DNA from: Pedobacter frigidisoli
GTDB taxonomy: Bacteria; Bacteroidota; Bacteroidia; Sphingobacteriales; Sphingobacteriaceae
DNA length: 64,000 bases
NCBI RefSeq assembly: GCF_004331675.1
Contig: NZ_SJSN01000003.1
Location: 186,001-250,000, forward strand
Direction of reading: 5' to 3'
Shown: positions 33,846-43,041 of the stretch, in pieces
Position numbering within the stretch: position 1 is the stretch's first letter
Layout of the letters: the number at the start of each line of letters is the position of its first letter
The notes under the pieces: generated by a model
What the model saw: the letters and a program-made list of their open reading frames with translations, nothing else
What the model was told of the DNA's origin: nothing
Databases searched by the model: none
Made by a program: the position numbers and the translations under genes

Positions 33846-35525
33846 TTAATTTTCGCCATTTCCTTGAAGTGCCTGTTTCACGCCCGCGTAAGCAGGTTTT
33901 TTACTGAAGTTCTTATCAAATAATAGTGGGTAATCTAATTTATTTGCAGTTACATTGGCGGCAGGATTTAACCAGCTACTGGTATCATCTACACCCCAAA
34001 TAGTAATGCCTCCACGCTGAGCTGCAGGAACATATTTGATGTAGGTTGCAATAACAAATTTATACATTACAGCCTGTAACCTTAAATCATAAGCAGAAGC
34101 TACATATCCTATTGCTGGGTTTGGACCTCCCGGATTTATCCTGATATCAAATTCTGAGATTCTTACTTTTAAGCCAGTTGAAGCTAATTTTTGCATCATG
34201 GTAATGATATTCGCATAAGGCGTAGAAATAAGCATGTGCATTTGAGTACCTACTCCAGTGATCCCAGAATTAGATGCTTTTAATTCATTGGCGAGTTTTA
34301 CAAAAGCATCCAATTTAGTTGTGCTACTTTCTAAATTGTAATCGTTCATGTATAAATCGGCTGCCGGATCTGCAGCTTTTGAATATTGGAAAGCTTTTGT
34401 CGCATAATCTCTACCTAGATAATTTTGCCATACAAATACATCTGTTCGCCCTGTCGATGGGGTATTGGTGTTGTTTCTAAGTTCACCAGCATCAGAAAAT
34501 GGCTCGTTAATAACATCCCAAGCTTTAATTTTTCCTGCATAACGGCCAACAACCGTTTGAATGTGTTTTTTCATTGCATCATCAACAATTGTAGCAACTG
34601 CCGCTCCCGTTGGTGGTGCCACTACCGACGCATCGGTAATACTAACATCATCCAAGTATAAAGTATTAGCCGTTCCACCTAAATCAAAGGCAAGTTGGAT
34701 CGTAGTTACATTAGCAGGAATAGCGTAATCGTACGAAACTTTAGTGTAACTTGTAGTAACCGCCTTGCCGCCCTGATAGTTAACTGAGCCAGCCGCAGCG
34801 CCTAAATTTGGCCTCACTTCGAATTGAATGGTTTGTGCGCTAGTGCCTTTGATGTAATAAGAAATAGTATATGTTTTACCCGCAGTAACAGGAATTTGCG
34901 CTTTAGTCACAATTTGTGTATTGTAATTTTGTCCTCCAGCAGGCACATTTACCTGTAATGCCTTCGTACCAGAATTTGTATTGGTAGTGGTGCTCACAAA
35001 TTGGCCAGCCCCGTTCAGCACTTGCCATCCGTCAGCGGGCTCTGCAGTGGTAGCAACTGTTGTAGTTTCGAAACTAGGATTAACAGCCAAATTTGTTGCG
35101 CCACCGCCTCCGCTACCACCACCGATTAATGAGTTATAATAAGTGGCTCTTTGCTGAGAATGCCAAACCAAAGTATGCCCAAAAACCTGTAATCCAGCTG
35201 TTGTAGCTAGGTTATAGAAAGCATCTGCTGTAGTAAAATCATAGGTACCATCGGCTTTTACTATTGATCCATTTTTTAGTTCATTGCCAAAAGTAATATT
35301 GCTAGCTTCGCCCTTAACGGCAGCCCAATATTTAGAATTTGTGGTAGATAACGGATATTCGGCAGCTATCCCGATAGGAAAAGATGCAACACTTTTTAAG
35401 GAAGCCGTGGTATCAGTAAAATTTCCATCATTCTCAAAACCACCGTTCTGACTATCTTTTTTGCAACAGCTTAACATTGCAATTAAAGCAAAGGCCATTA
35501 CATATAATGAAGAGTTAATTTTCAT
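33846..35525 (-). CDS. GH10 endo-1,4-beta-xylanase with inserted CBM
   Basis: 559-aa lipoprotein (lipobox AMLSC, Cys20). The GH10 barrel is split: the first part runs to FGHTLVWHSQQ (residues ~115-125), then a Gly-Ser linker leads to a carbohydrate-binding module of the CBM4/9 type (about 145-300; NLAVNPSFETT, GKTYTISYYIKG, LYLDDVSI). The barrel resumes with AWDVINEPF (acid/base Glu341) and VRISEFDIR (nucleophile Glu458), so the insertion does not damage the active site. This arrangement is known from surface xylanases of gut and rumen Bacteroidota. It likely cuts polymeric xylan at the cell surface for the SusCD encoded upstream (gap 68 bp). Confidence 0.93.
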   Translation of the reverse strand: MKINSSLYVMAFALIAMLSCCKKDSQNGGFENDGNFTDTTASLKSVASFPIGIAAEYPLSTTNSKYWAAVKGEASNITFGNELKNGSIVKADGTYDFTTADAFYNLATTAGLQVFGHTLVWHSQQRATYYNSLIGGGSGGGGATNLAVNPSFETTTVATTAEPADGWQVLNGAGQFVSTTTNTNSGTKALQVNVPAGGQNYNTQIVTKAQIPVTAGKTYTISYYIKGTSAQTIQFEVRPNLGAAAGSVNYQGGKAVTTSYTKVSYDYAIPANVTTIQLAFDLGGTANTLYLDDVSITDASVVAPPTGAAVATIVDDAMKKHIQTVVGRYAGKIKAWDVINEPFSDAGELRNNTNTPSTGRTDVFVWQNYLGRDYATKAFQYSKAADPAADLYMNDYNLESSTTKLDAFVKLANELKASNSGITGVGTQMHMLISTPYANIITMMQKLASTGLKVRISEFDIRINPGGPNPAIGYVASAYDLRLQAVMYKFVIATYIKYVPAAQRGGITIWGVDDTSSWLNPAANVTANKLDYPLLFDKNFSKKPAYAGVKQALQGNGEN

Positions 35526-35593
35526 AAAAATCTTTTTAATTTATTTATCGTGTGGCTGAGATCTTAGCGTTTAACCAAATCCCTAGCCAAATT

Positions 35594-37402
35594 TTAGTAT
35601 CCAGGGTTTTGAGGAAATTGATCTCTATTGGTTAATAAATCTAACTGCGAAGCAGAAGGAATTGGCCTCAATACATGGAAATCCTTAATGTTTGGAGCCG
35701 CCATCTCGTTATATAATTTCGCTCTAGCAATTAACGTTTGTGTTCTGGTTAAATCAAACCATCTATTCATTTCTCCAAAAAGCTCGCGGGTACGCTCTTC
35801 CAAAAGAAAGTTTAAACTTACATCAGCAGCGCTAGCCTGATTTGCCGCTACAGCGGCAGAATTTTGAGTCGCTGTATTTGTAGCTCTAAACCCAGCACGA
35901 GTTCTCAAAGCATTAATCATTGTCGCAGCTTCGCCAGTTCTATTCAGCTTAAACGCGGCTTCTGCAGCTATCAGATATGTTTCACCCAAACGCATTAAAA
36001 TTATGGGTCTATCAGAAGCATCATTATAGTGTAGTTTTGTTTTATCCATGTGTTTGGTCATGGTAGGAAACCACTCTGTATCATATTGTGATGGCGCAAC
36101 AATAACGCCTTTGAATTTCTGTCTCTCGGCTACAGAAACTTCTCTTCCCGGCATATAAATCGCCGTATCTACCCCTTTTACTGGCACAACTGCTATTCCA
36201 TTTCTTGTAGTTGTAAAGGCCGGGGTAGTCGTTTGAATATTATTGTCTTGTGTAGATGGAAGGTTCATTATCCAGGCTTTTTGAAAAGTACCATCATAAC
36301 GTGCGTCGTTATCTCTATTTCCAAAAGTTGCGTAGGTATATGGCGTTGGCCTAAACCTCCTGTACGGGCGACCATTAACCTGATCTCTGGCAACCATTTG
36401 CGTTGTTACGGCAGGTGCACCAGGAATGCCTTCATTTACATTTCGGGTTAGCGTATAAAAACTTACCCAATAGCAGTTTAACCTATTTTCCTTATTACCT
36501 CCAGCTGGTGCGGTAGTATTGTTATAACCACTTTCCGAATAGGTAGGATCTGTGTTTCTGTCGGCTACAAATAACGATTCTTTACCATATTCATTTCCTT
36601 CCTTAAAAATGTCGGCAAAATTACTTTCCAAATCAACGCCATAAGTTCCTTTGGCATTAATTAATCCTATGGCGGTATCGTAAGCTTTTGTAAAATCAGA
36701 AGAACCATCACCATCTCTAGCTGCAGGATCCCAACCTTTTGTTAAATAAACCTTTGCCAATAAGTGTAGCGCCGCAGCTTTTGAGGCTCGTCCTTTTGAT
36801 TGCCCTGCCTGAATATTGCCCAATTGGGAAGCGGCTTCCGTCAAATCCTTGATGATTGCATTGTAAACTTCCTTTTTAGGAGCTCTTAAATCTTCTGTGC
36901 TTGGTTTATTATTATAGCTTAGTTTTAAAGGCACATCACCAAAAGTTTGCACCAATAAAAAATAATAGAAACCTCGTAAAAATTTTGCTTCACCTAGAAG
37001 TTGATTCTTTTTAGCGGCATCTACATTGGCTTGAGGGCCAAACTCCAAAACACCGTTTAGATTATTAATCGGCACAAAACTATTATCCCACACCCCTTGT
37101 ATTGTGCCATTTTGTGGTGTGATATTGGTGTAGTTATGAAAGTCTAAACCTCCATCGCCGCCTCTTATTACTTCATCGGTTCCGGCAACCTGAGAGGAGG
37201 TAAATCCCTCACTTCCCCAAAAATAGCGTGTTGTGGCGTATGAAGCATTTAAACCCGCTTGCAAACCATCGGCAGTTAAAAAATATTCAGGACCTAAGTT
37301 TGAACGGTATTCTGAATCCAATTGTTTTTTACAACTCATTGGTGTTATGGCTACGATTGCCAAGGCAATCCAACCAAACCTAATATTTTTATGAATTTTC
37401 AT
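35594..37402 (-). CDS. SusD-family xylan-binding lipoprotein
   Basis: 602 aa; signal peptide with lipobox TPMSC followed by KKQLDSEYRSNLG. The helical core LLGEAKFLRGFYYFLLVQTF, KAAALHLLAKVYLTKGW and PIILMRLGETYLIAAEAAFK, and the closing LLEERTRELFGEMNRWFDLT, are typical of RagB/SusD. It is expected at the outer surface, holding xylan oligosaccharides over the SusC barrel encoded 24 bp upstream. Substrate assignment rests on the neighbouring xylanases. Confidence 0.94.
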   Translation of the reverse strand: MKIHKNIRFGWIALAIVAITPMSCKKQLDSEYRSNLGPEYFLTADGLQAGLNASYATTRYFWGSEGFTSSQVAGTDEVIRGGDGGLDFHNYTNITPQNGTIQGVWDNSFVPINNLNGVLEFGPQANVDAAKKNQLLGEAKFLRGFYYFLLVQTFGDVPLKLSYNNKPSTEDLRAPKKEVYNAIIKDLTEAASQLGNIQAGQSKGRASKAAALHLLAKVYLTKGWDPAARDGDGSSDFTKAYDTAIGLINAKGTYGVDLESNFADIFKEGNEYGKESLFVADRNTDPTYSESGYNNTTAPAGGNKENRLNCYWVSFYTLTRNVNEGIPGAPAVTTQMVARDQVNGRPYRRFRPTPYTYATFGNRDNDARYDGTFQKAWIMNLPSTQDNNIQTTTPAFTTTRNGIAVVPVKGVDTAIYMPGREVSVAERQKFKGVIVAPSQYDTEWFPTMTKHMDKTKLHYNDASDRPIILMRLGETYLIAAEAAFKLNRTGEAATMINALRTRAGFRATNTATQNSAAVAANQASAADVSLNFLLEERTRELFGEMNRWFDLTRTQTLIARAKLYNEMAAPNIKDFHVLRPIPSASQLDLLTNRDQFPQNPGY

Positions 37403-37426
37403 TTTTTTAATATGAATCTGTTAAAC

Positions 37427-40400
37427 TTAAAATTTTGCATTAATACCGAATAAGAATTGTCTGGTTGATGGTAAATCTAAACCAACAGTAATCGCTCTTC
37501 CGTTTGCAACCGCATTATTGCCAAGTGCTCCACCTACTCCAGTTCCCTCAGGATCCATTCCTAATCCAGATTTTACAAAAGGCGAATAAAGTATAAATGG
37601 ATTGTTAGCCGTTGCATAAAGCCTTAAACTACCCAGGCCAAGTTTTGAAGCTAAAGCTGATGGAAAATTATATCCAAGATTTATACTTCTAATTTTCACA
37701 AATGAGCCATCATAATAACCCAGGGTTGATGAATAGGGCAAACTAGTTGCTCCACCAGCCGGCCTTGGAAATGCGTTTGTAGGATTTGTTGGTGTCCAAT
37801 AATCTACCTTTACCTGATTAACACGACCATTCAAGAAAGCAAAATAACCAGTTCCACTTCCATCGGTTGTTAAGTATGGAACTACAATCTTGTTGCCCAA
37901 ACGTGAGAAGGCAACCACAGATAAATCAAAGTTTTTGTAGGACACACGCTGTGTCATTCCTAAAATTACTTTCGGCTGGAAAGATCCAATTATACTTCTG
38001 TCTGCATCATTAATAATATGATCTCCATTTAAATCGGCAATTTTGATCTGTCCTGGAAGTGCTGAATAACCAGCATAACTTGCTGCTTCAACTGCTTCTG
38101 AAGTTTGCCAAATACCTAATTTTGTAAAATCGTAGATCACGTTAATCGGCTGACCAACAAACCATCCATTACCTACATCTTGTTGGGTAGTACCATCTGC
38201 AAGGCGAACAATTTTTTCTCTGTTGATAGAGAAGTTAAAATCAGTTGACCAACTAAAATCAGTAGGTTTAGTTGGTGCAATATTTAAGGAGCTGATGTTA
38301 AATTCAATTCCTTTTCCGCTGGTAGCAGCTGCATTTGTATAGAAACTTGTTGCGCCATTACTTCGCGGCAACTGTTTGTTGATAATTAAATCATCAGTAT
38401 TTTGTTTGTAAACCTCAATAGATCCAGTAATACGATTATTTAAGAAACCGTAATCTAAACCTAAGTTAAATTGCTTGGTGCTTTCCCATCGTAAATCTAG
38501 ATTAGCTAAACTTCCAATATAATATCCTTGAACATTTTCGGCGCCATAATCATAGCGGTTAGATTGCAAAGAACCACGAGTTGCATCGGTTGGAATTGAT
38601 GGATTACCTGTTACACCATAAGATGCCCTCAATTTTAAGTTGGAGACGATTTTCTGGTTTTTCATAAAATCCTCGTTTGAGATATTCCATCCAATGGCCG
38701 CCGCCGGATAGTTTAAATATGGATTTACAGGAAACACAGAAGAACCATCTCTTCTAAAAGTAAATGTTGCCAAGTACCTATCCTTATAGGCATAATTAAC
38801 TCTTCCCATAAAAGATTGTAAACCTCCTCTAGAAAAGCCATTTGCGCCACCATCTACAGCAGTAACGGTCTGTGCCAAGAAGAAGTTATAGTATTGAACC
38901 GCCTCACTTGGAAAACCAACAGCGTTAAAGGCATTATTAAATCCTCGATCACGTTGCACACTAAATAATCCAGTAACGTCTATTCTATGATCTTTGGCAA
39001 TTGTTTTATTGTACGTTAGAATATTTTCTGCAAGAAAAGTCCAAGCTTCGCTATTTGCTAAGCTAGCGGTTGCCTGTGCTGCTGTTGCTGCATCTGGTCT
39101 GATAATGGTTTTAGGACCATAAAAAGTACCGCGGTTTTCCTGCCTAAAGTCCAAACCTAAATTCAATTTATACTTTAATCCTGGTAAAATATTTACCTCT
39201 CCATATAAAACATTGTTCGTTCGTAATCTTCTCGTTCTATCTACAATGTTATCCCTATCGCTTAATGTTAGTGGGTTTGCGGTTGCAGTTTGATCAACCG
39301 TTCCGTCTTGTGGATAGAGGTATATGCTACCGTCTGGATTGTAGGCCGGCGCTAATGGGGTAATTCGCATGGTTGCGTAAAGTGGATTAACACCAGATCC
39401 ATTTCCGTATGTTAGCGTATTTCTCGTACTCAAACCAACTTTAATCCACTTATTTATGGTGGCATCAATTGTAGTGTTTAATGCGTAACGCTCAAAACCA
39501 ATACCTGTAACTACACCAGCCTCGTTAAAATATCCGCCAGATAATCCGTAGTTGATACCCTCGCTTCCGCCACTTATGCCTATTTGTTGGTTGGTAACAA
39601 AACCACGCTTATATAAGTAGTCTTGCCAATTGGTTGATGTTCCATTTGCTATTCCTTGCTGTTCTAAGGGAGAATATCCTGCTGTATAAGCTGGTGATGC
39701 TGCATTTCGAAAAGCAACAAATTCTTGAGCATTAAATTGATTGTATTGATCTCTTATCTGGCTGTAGCCATAGTAAGAATTATAGGTAAGCTGAGGTTTT
39801 CCAATCCTGCCCCGCTTTGTTGTGATCAGAATAACGCCGTTCGAACCTCTAAAACCATAGATTGCAGTTGATGATGCATCTTTTAAAATATCAATACTGG
39901 CAATATCATCATTATTAATCTCGTTCACACTTCCATTAAACGGAACGCCGTCTAATACAATCAATGGATCGCTCGTACCGCTTAATGATCGATTTCCTCT
40001 AATTCTAATTTGCCCGCTGGCTCCCGGCCTGGAACTACTTCTCGAAATATCGACTCCAGCTATCCTACCCTGCAAAGCTGCAATAGGATTTGCAGCTGGA
40101 ACTTCGAGCAAGGCATCACCTTTAATCCCCGCTACCGAACCCGTTACATCTGATCTTTTCTGCTGACCGTAGCCAATAACTACCACGTCATTCAGTGCTT
40201 TCGAATCTGGTGTGAGCCTTACAACATAATTGCTACTCCCTGTAATCATTACTTCCTGCGATGGATAACCAATAAAGGATACGATTAAAGCCGATTCATT
40301 TTCGGGGGCATTAATACTAAAACTTCCATCATCGCCAGCAACGGTAGATTTTCCGGAAATTTTAAGCTTTATCCCTGCCCCTGGTAAAGGAAGATTTTTT

Positions 40401-40519
40401 TCATCAACCACTTTACCCTTTAAAATTTTTTGGGCAAACAGCAATGTTGGGGTTAAGCCTAATAAAAGTATTAGCACAACCAAACGCTGCAAAAAGATTT
40501 TTTGTCTAGGTTTTCTCAT
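37427..40519 (-). CDS. SusC-family TonB-linked xylo-oligosaccharide transporter
   Basis: 1030 aa from the ATG at 40519 (MRKPRQKIFLQRL); an ATG four codons upstream (40531) is also possible. After the signal peptide (to LLFAQ) come the carboxypeptidase-D-like domain (KILKGKVVDEKNLPLPGAGI), the signature NDVVVIGYGQQKRSDVTG, the plug (GRIAGVDISRSS; DDIASIDILKDASSTAIYG) and the barrel ending QFLFGINAKF. Together with SusD at 35594 and the GH10 it forms the core unit of the xylan locus. The palindrome at 40656 lies upstream of its -7 box TACTTTTA, 18 bp apart, implying control by the LacI regulator at 41945. Confidence 0.95.
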   Translation of the reverse strand: MRKPRQKIFLQRLVVLILLLGLTPTLLFAQKILKGKVVDEKNLPLPGAGIKLKISGKSTVAGDDGSFSINAPENESALIVSFIGYPSQEVMITGSSNYVVRLTPDSKALNDVVVIGYGQQKRSDVTGSVAGIKGDALLEVPAANPIAALQGRIAGVDISRSSSRPGASGQIRIRGNRSLSGTSDPLIVLDGVPFNGSVNEINNDDIASIDILKDASSTAIYGFRGSNGVILITTKRGRIGKPQLTYNSYYGYSQIRDQYNQFNAQEFVAFRNAASPAYTAGYSPLEQQGIANGTSTNWQDYLYKRGFVTNQQIGISGGSEGINYGLSGGYFNEAGVVTGIGFERYALNTTIDATINKWIKVGLSTRNTLTYGNGSGVNPLYATMRITPLAPAYNPDGSIYLYPQDGTVDQTATANPLTLSDRDNIVDRTRRLRTNNVLYGEVNILPGLKYKLNLGLDFRQENRGTFYGPKTIIRPDAATAAQATASLANSEAWTFLAENILTYNKTIAKDHRIDVTGLFSVQRDRGFNNAFNAVGFPSEAVQYYNFFLAQTVTAVDGGANGFSRGGLQSFMGRVNYAYKDRYLATFTFRRDGSSVFPVNPYLNYPAAAIGWNISNEDFMKNQKIVSNLKLRASYGVTGNPSIPTDATRGSLQSNRYDYGAENVQGYYIGSLANLDLRWESTKQFNLGLDYGFLNNRITGSIEVYKQNTDDLIINKQLPRSNGATSFYTNAAATSGKGIEFNISSLNIAPTKPTDFSWSTDFNFSINREKIVRLADGTTQQDVGNGWFVGQPINVIYDFTKLGIWQTSEAVEAASYAGYSALPGQIKIADLNGDHIINDADRSIIGSFQPKVILGMTQRVSYKNFDLSVVAFSRLGNKIVVPYLTTDGSGTGYFAFLNGRVNQVKVDYWTPTNPTNAFPRPAGGATSLPYSSTLGYYDGSFVKIRSINLGYNFPSALASKLGLGSLRLYATANNPFILYSPFVKSGLGMDPEGTGVGGALGNNAVANGRAITVGLDLPSTRQFLFGINAKF

Positions 40520-40655
40520 AAAAAGGTTCAATTTAATTTGCAGTAATTAGCTGCTATTTTAAATAACCTTAAGGTCTTATTCACCTGGTTAGAAAGTGGA
40601 GAACGGAGCTTAAGTATATTTGGTTATGATAAAAGTAGAAATTAAAAAATGAATT

Positions 40656-40669
40656 TGCAACCGATTGCA
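40656..40669. promoter_or_regulatory. LacI-type operator TGCAACCGATTGCA (susC3)
   Basis: Perfect copy of the inferred palindrome. On the minus strand an 18-bp gap separates it from TACTTTTA, placing the site over the -33 region. Confidence 0.72.
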
Positions 40670-40731
40670 TAAAATATTTTTTATTTTATTTTAAATACTT
40701 CTAAAATCATTAATAATGGCGTATTTTTACT

Positions 40732-40745
40732 CTGTACCGATTGCA
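40732..40745. promoter_or_regulatory. half-conserved LacI-type operator (uxuA)
   Basis: CTGTACCGATTGCA keeps the right-hand ACCGATTGCA but not the left arm (10 of 14). It lies 27 bp before the uxuA ATG and just after a -7-like TATTTTTA, i.e. near the expected transcript start. Confidence 0.5.
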
Positions 40746-40771
40746 CTAAATGATAATTTAAATTATAAAAG

Positions 40772-41941
40772 ATGAAAATGACCCAAACCATGCGCTGGTA
40801 TGGCCCAGATGACATAGTATGTTTAAGCGACATCAAACAGGCTGGTTGCAGTGGCGTAGTAACCGCGTTACACCATATCCCAGTTGGAGAAATATGGACC
40901 ACCAGCGAAATCGAAAAAAGAAAACAAGAAATTGAAAACCACGGGATGGTTTGGAGTGTAGTGGAGAGTCTTCCAGTTCATGAAGAGATCAAAAAACGAG
41001 CTGGCCATTATCAAACCTGGATTGAAAACTATAAAATAAGCTTAACCAATCTAGCGGCTTGCGGCATAAAAGTAATCACGTATAACTTTATGCCTGTTTT
41101 AGATTGGATGCGAACAAATCTAAAATACGAAACTGAAACTGGAGCTCTTGCACTACGTTTTGAAAAAACGGCTTTTATCGCTTTCGATCTATTCTTACTT
41201 AAACGGCCAAATGCGAGCCATGATTATCCAGAGGATGAAATAGAAAAGGCAACCAAATATTTTGAAAACCTTAATGATGATGGCAGAAGAACTTTGATGG
41301 GAAATTGCTTACAAGGCTTGCCTGGTAGCAAAGACCGATTTACTCCAGAACAAGTACTTGCACTTCTTGATGGATTTAGCGGTATAACGGCAGACATATT
41401 GAAACTTAATCTCGTTAAATTTCTTTCTGAGATTACGCCAACCGCCGATGAGTACAATATGCAAATGGCCATTCATCCAGATGATCCACCCTATCCTATT
41501 TTAGGCCTCCCAAGAATTATGAGTACCGAAGCTGACGCACAATATATTCTTGATAAAGTACCTACAAAATCCAATGGCTTGTGTTTTTGTACCGGTTCTT
41601 TTGGCGCCAGACCAGATAACGATTTGCCAAGAATGTTGAAGAGATTAGGCTCGAGGGTTTATTTCCTTCATTTAAGAAGTACACAAAGAGATGAAGAGGG
41701 CAATTTTTATGAAGCAAATCATTTAGAGGGAAATGCCGATATGTTTTCTATTGTTAAAGAGGCAGTAAAACTGATGCATGATGAAAACAGAGTCATCCCG
41801 ATGCGGCCAGATCACGGACACCAGATGATGGATGACTTGGCAAAAAACCCTTATCCAGGTTATTCTGCTATCGGACGATTAAAGGGGCTAGCGGAATTAC
41901 GTGGATTGGAAATGGGAATTAGAAAAAGTCTTTTCGAATAA
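40772..41941 (+). CDS. uxuA: mannonate dehydratase
   Basis: 389 aa, cytosolic; removes water from D-mannonate to give 2-keto-3-deoxygluconate in hexuronate breakdown. The start [20 protein letters not shown] is the family N terminus (an ATG two codons later, 40778, would also do). Other family text: [92 protein letters not shown]; His and Cys in these bind the metal. Divergent from susC. It joins glucuronate release by the GH115 enzyme to central metabolism. The uronate isomerase and KDG kinase are not in this window. Confidence 0.95.
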   Translation: MKMTQTMRWYGPDDIVCLSDIKQAGCSGVVTALHHIPVGEIWTTSEIEKRKQEIENHGMVWSVVESLPVHEEIKKRAGHYQTWIENYKISLTNLAACGIKVITYNFMPVLDWMRTNLKYETETGALALRFEKTAFIAFDLFLLKRPNASHDYPEDEIEKATKYFENLNDDGRRTLMGNCLQGLPGSKDRFTPEQVLALLDGFSGITADILKLNLVKFLSEITPTADEYNMQMAIHPDDPPYPILGLPRIMSTEADAQYILDKVPTKSNGLCFCTGSFGARPDNDLPRMLKRLGSRVYFLHLRSTQRDEEGNFYEANHLEGNADMFSIVKEAVKLMHDENRVIPMRPDHGHQMMDDLAKNPYPGYSAIGRLKGLAELRGLEMGIRKSLFE

Positions 41942-41944
41942 AAT

Positions 41945-42967
41945 TTAAGAAGGCAATTTACCTGTAGATTGCCTTTCTACAACCGTTGGATCGAGCACAA
42001 TATGTTGGATATCCTGATAAGGATTCTCTTGTCCGACCATTTTTAAAAACATCTTCGCACATTCGGTCCCCATTTGAGCTGGGTGCTGATCTATCGTAGA
42101 TAAATTTGGTGTGATATAAGCTGAAAAAGATTCGTTTGCAAAACCAATTACCCCAACTTCTGGTGGGGTTTCATTAATTTCCTTTAACTTTTTAATTACA
42201 CCCAAAGCGGTAAAATCATCGCCAGCTAAAATAGCATCTGGCTTATTTTCCATCCGCATTAATTTGCCAGCACCAAACCTCCCATCTTTAATTGATAATC
42301 CACCAAAAACAATATAATCATCATTAATTGGGAGGTTATTATCTGCCAATGCCGCTTTATAACCTTTTAGCCTATCATTAAAAATTTTGATTTGGTGTAC
42401 CGTGGTTACTAATGCGATTTTTTTATAGCCTTGATCAATTAAATGTTGAGTAGCCATATAACCCGCCCGATAATCATCAAGCGTTACGGTTGGCACATTT
42501 AATTCCGCGTTAACGCGATCAAAAAGAATAAGGGGTTTATTTTGCTTGATGATTTCGGCAAAGTGAGAAACGTCTTGCGTTTCTAAAGACATAGAAGCCA
42601 TAATTCCATCAACCTGTGCTTCTAATAAAGTTCGAACTCCATTTATTTCGTTCTCAACAGATTCGTTAGATTGATAAATAATAACCCGATAACCACTGTC
42701 TTTCAGCCCATCTTCGATACAATGAATAATCGATGCGAAGAAGTAAGCCTGTACGCTGGGCACAATCACACCGATGATGTGTGTCTTGCCAGATTTTAAT
42801 GCCGAGGCCAATCGATTCGGACTGTAATTGAGTTTTTTAGCCATCTCAACTACCGCCTTTTTAGTTGTGTCACTTATAGCAGGAAAACCGCTTAATGCCC
42901 TTGATACCGTAGAAACCGTAATATTGAGCTCTTTGGCAATATCGTATATGGTTGTTTTCTTTTTCAA
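41945..42967 (-). CDS. LacI-family repressor of the xylan locus
   Basis: 340 aa from the TTG at 42967, giving MKKKTTIYDIAKELNITVST, the usual N terminus. There is no ATG in the frame between the upstream stop and the HTH; a longer TTG start at 43033 would overlap the operator-like palindrome at 43013 and add 22 unlikely residues. The HTH (TVSTVSRALSGFPAISDTT; LNYSPNRLASALKSG) is followed by a periplasmic-binding-protein-like sensor (IIGVIVPSVQAYFFASIIHC; DGIMASMSLE; DAILAGDDFTALGVI; VGVIGFANESFSAYITPNLS). Effector unknown, probably a xylo-oligosaccharide or uronate product. Five copies of one palindrome in this locus are its likely targets. Its stop is 3 bp from that of uxuA. Confidence 0.92.
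   Translation of the reverse strand: MKKKTTIYDIAKELNITVSTVSRALSGFPAISDTTKKAVVEMAKKLNYSPNRLASALKSGKTHIIGVIVPSVQAYFFASIIHCIEDGLKDSGYRVIIYQSNESVENEINGVRTLLEAQVDGIMASMSLETQDVSHFAEIIKQNKPLILFDRVNAELNVPTVTLDDYRAGYMATQHLIDQGYKKIALVTTVHQIKIFNDRLKGYKAALADNNLPINDDYIVFGGLSIKDGRFGAGKLMRMENKPDAILAGDDFTALGVIKKLKEINETPPEVGVIGFANESFSAYITPNLSTIDQHPAQMGTECAKMFLKMVGQENPYQDIQHIVLDPTVVERQSTGKLPS
41950..41975. terminator. hairpin in the uxuA/lacI convergent junction
   Basis: Stem AAGGCAAT/ATTGCCTT formed by the last codons of lacI. With only 3 bp between the two stops it is the sole candidate to separate the transcripts. Confidence 0.4.
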
Positions 42968-43012
42968 ATTTGAATGGGGTAAAACGATTGATTTATGATT
43001 CAATGAATAAAA

Positions 43013-43026
43013 TTCAATCGGTTGTA
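43013..43026. promoter_or_regulatory. LacI-type operator TTCAATCGGTTGTA (lacI)
   Basis: 12 of 14 bases match TGCAATCGGTTGCA. It lies about 46 bp before the proposed TTG start of lacI, in the gap after the acyltransferase-like gene; autoregulation is likely. Confidence 0.6.
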
Positions 43027-43041
43027 CGGGCAATTTAGTAA

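Noticed and set aside
33846..35525. Idea that the GH10 was interrupted by an insertion and is broken
   Set aside because: The inserted segment keeps the frame, has linkers and a CBM-like pattern, and both catalytic Glu residues follow in order.
40772..40902. 73-codon frame (40681-40902) on the minus strand over the uxuA start
   Set aside because: It overlaps the uxuA 5' end and the regulatory sites; uxuA is certain.
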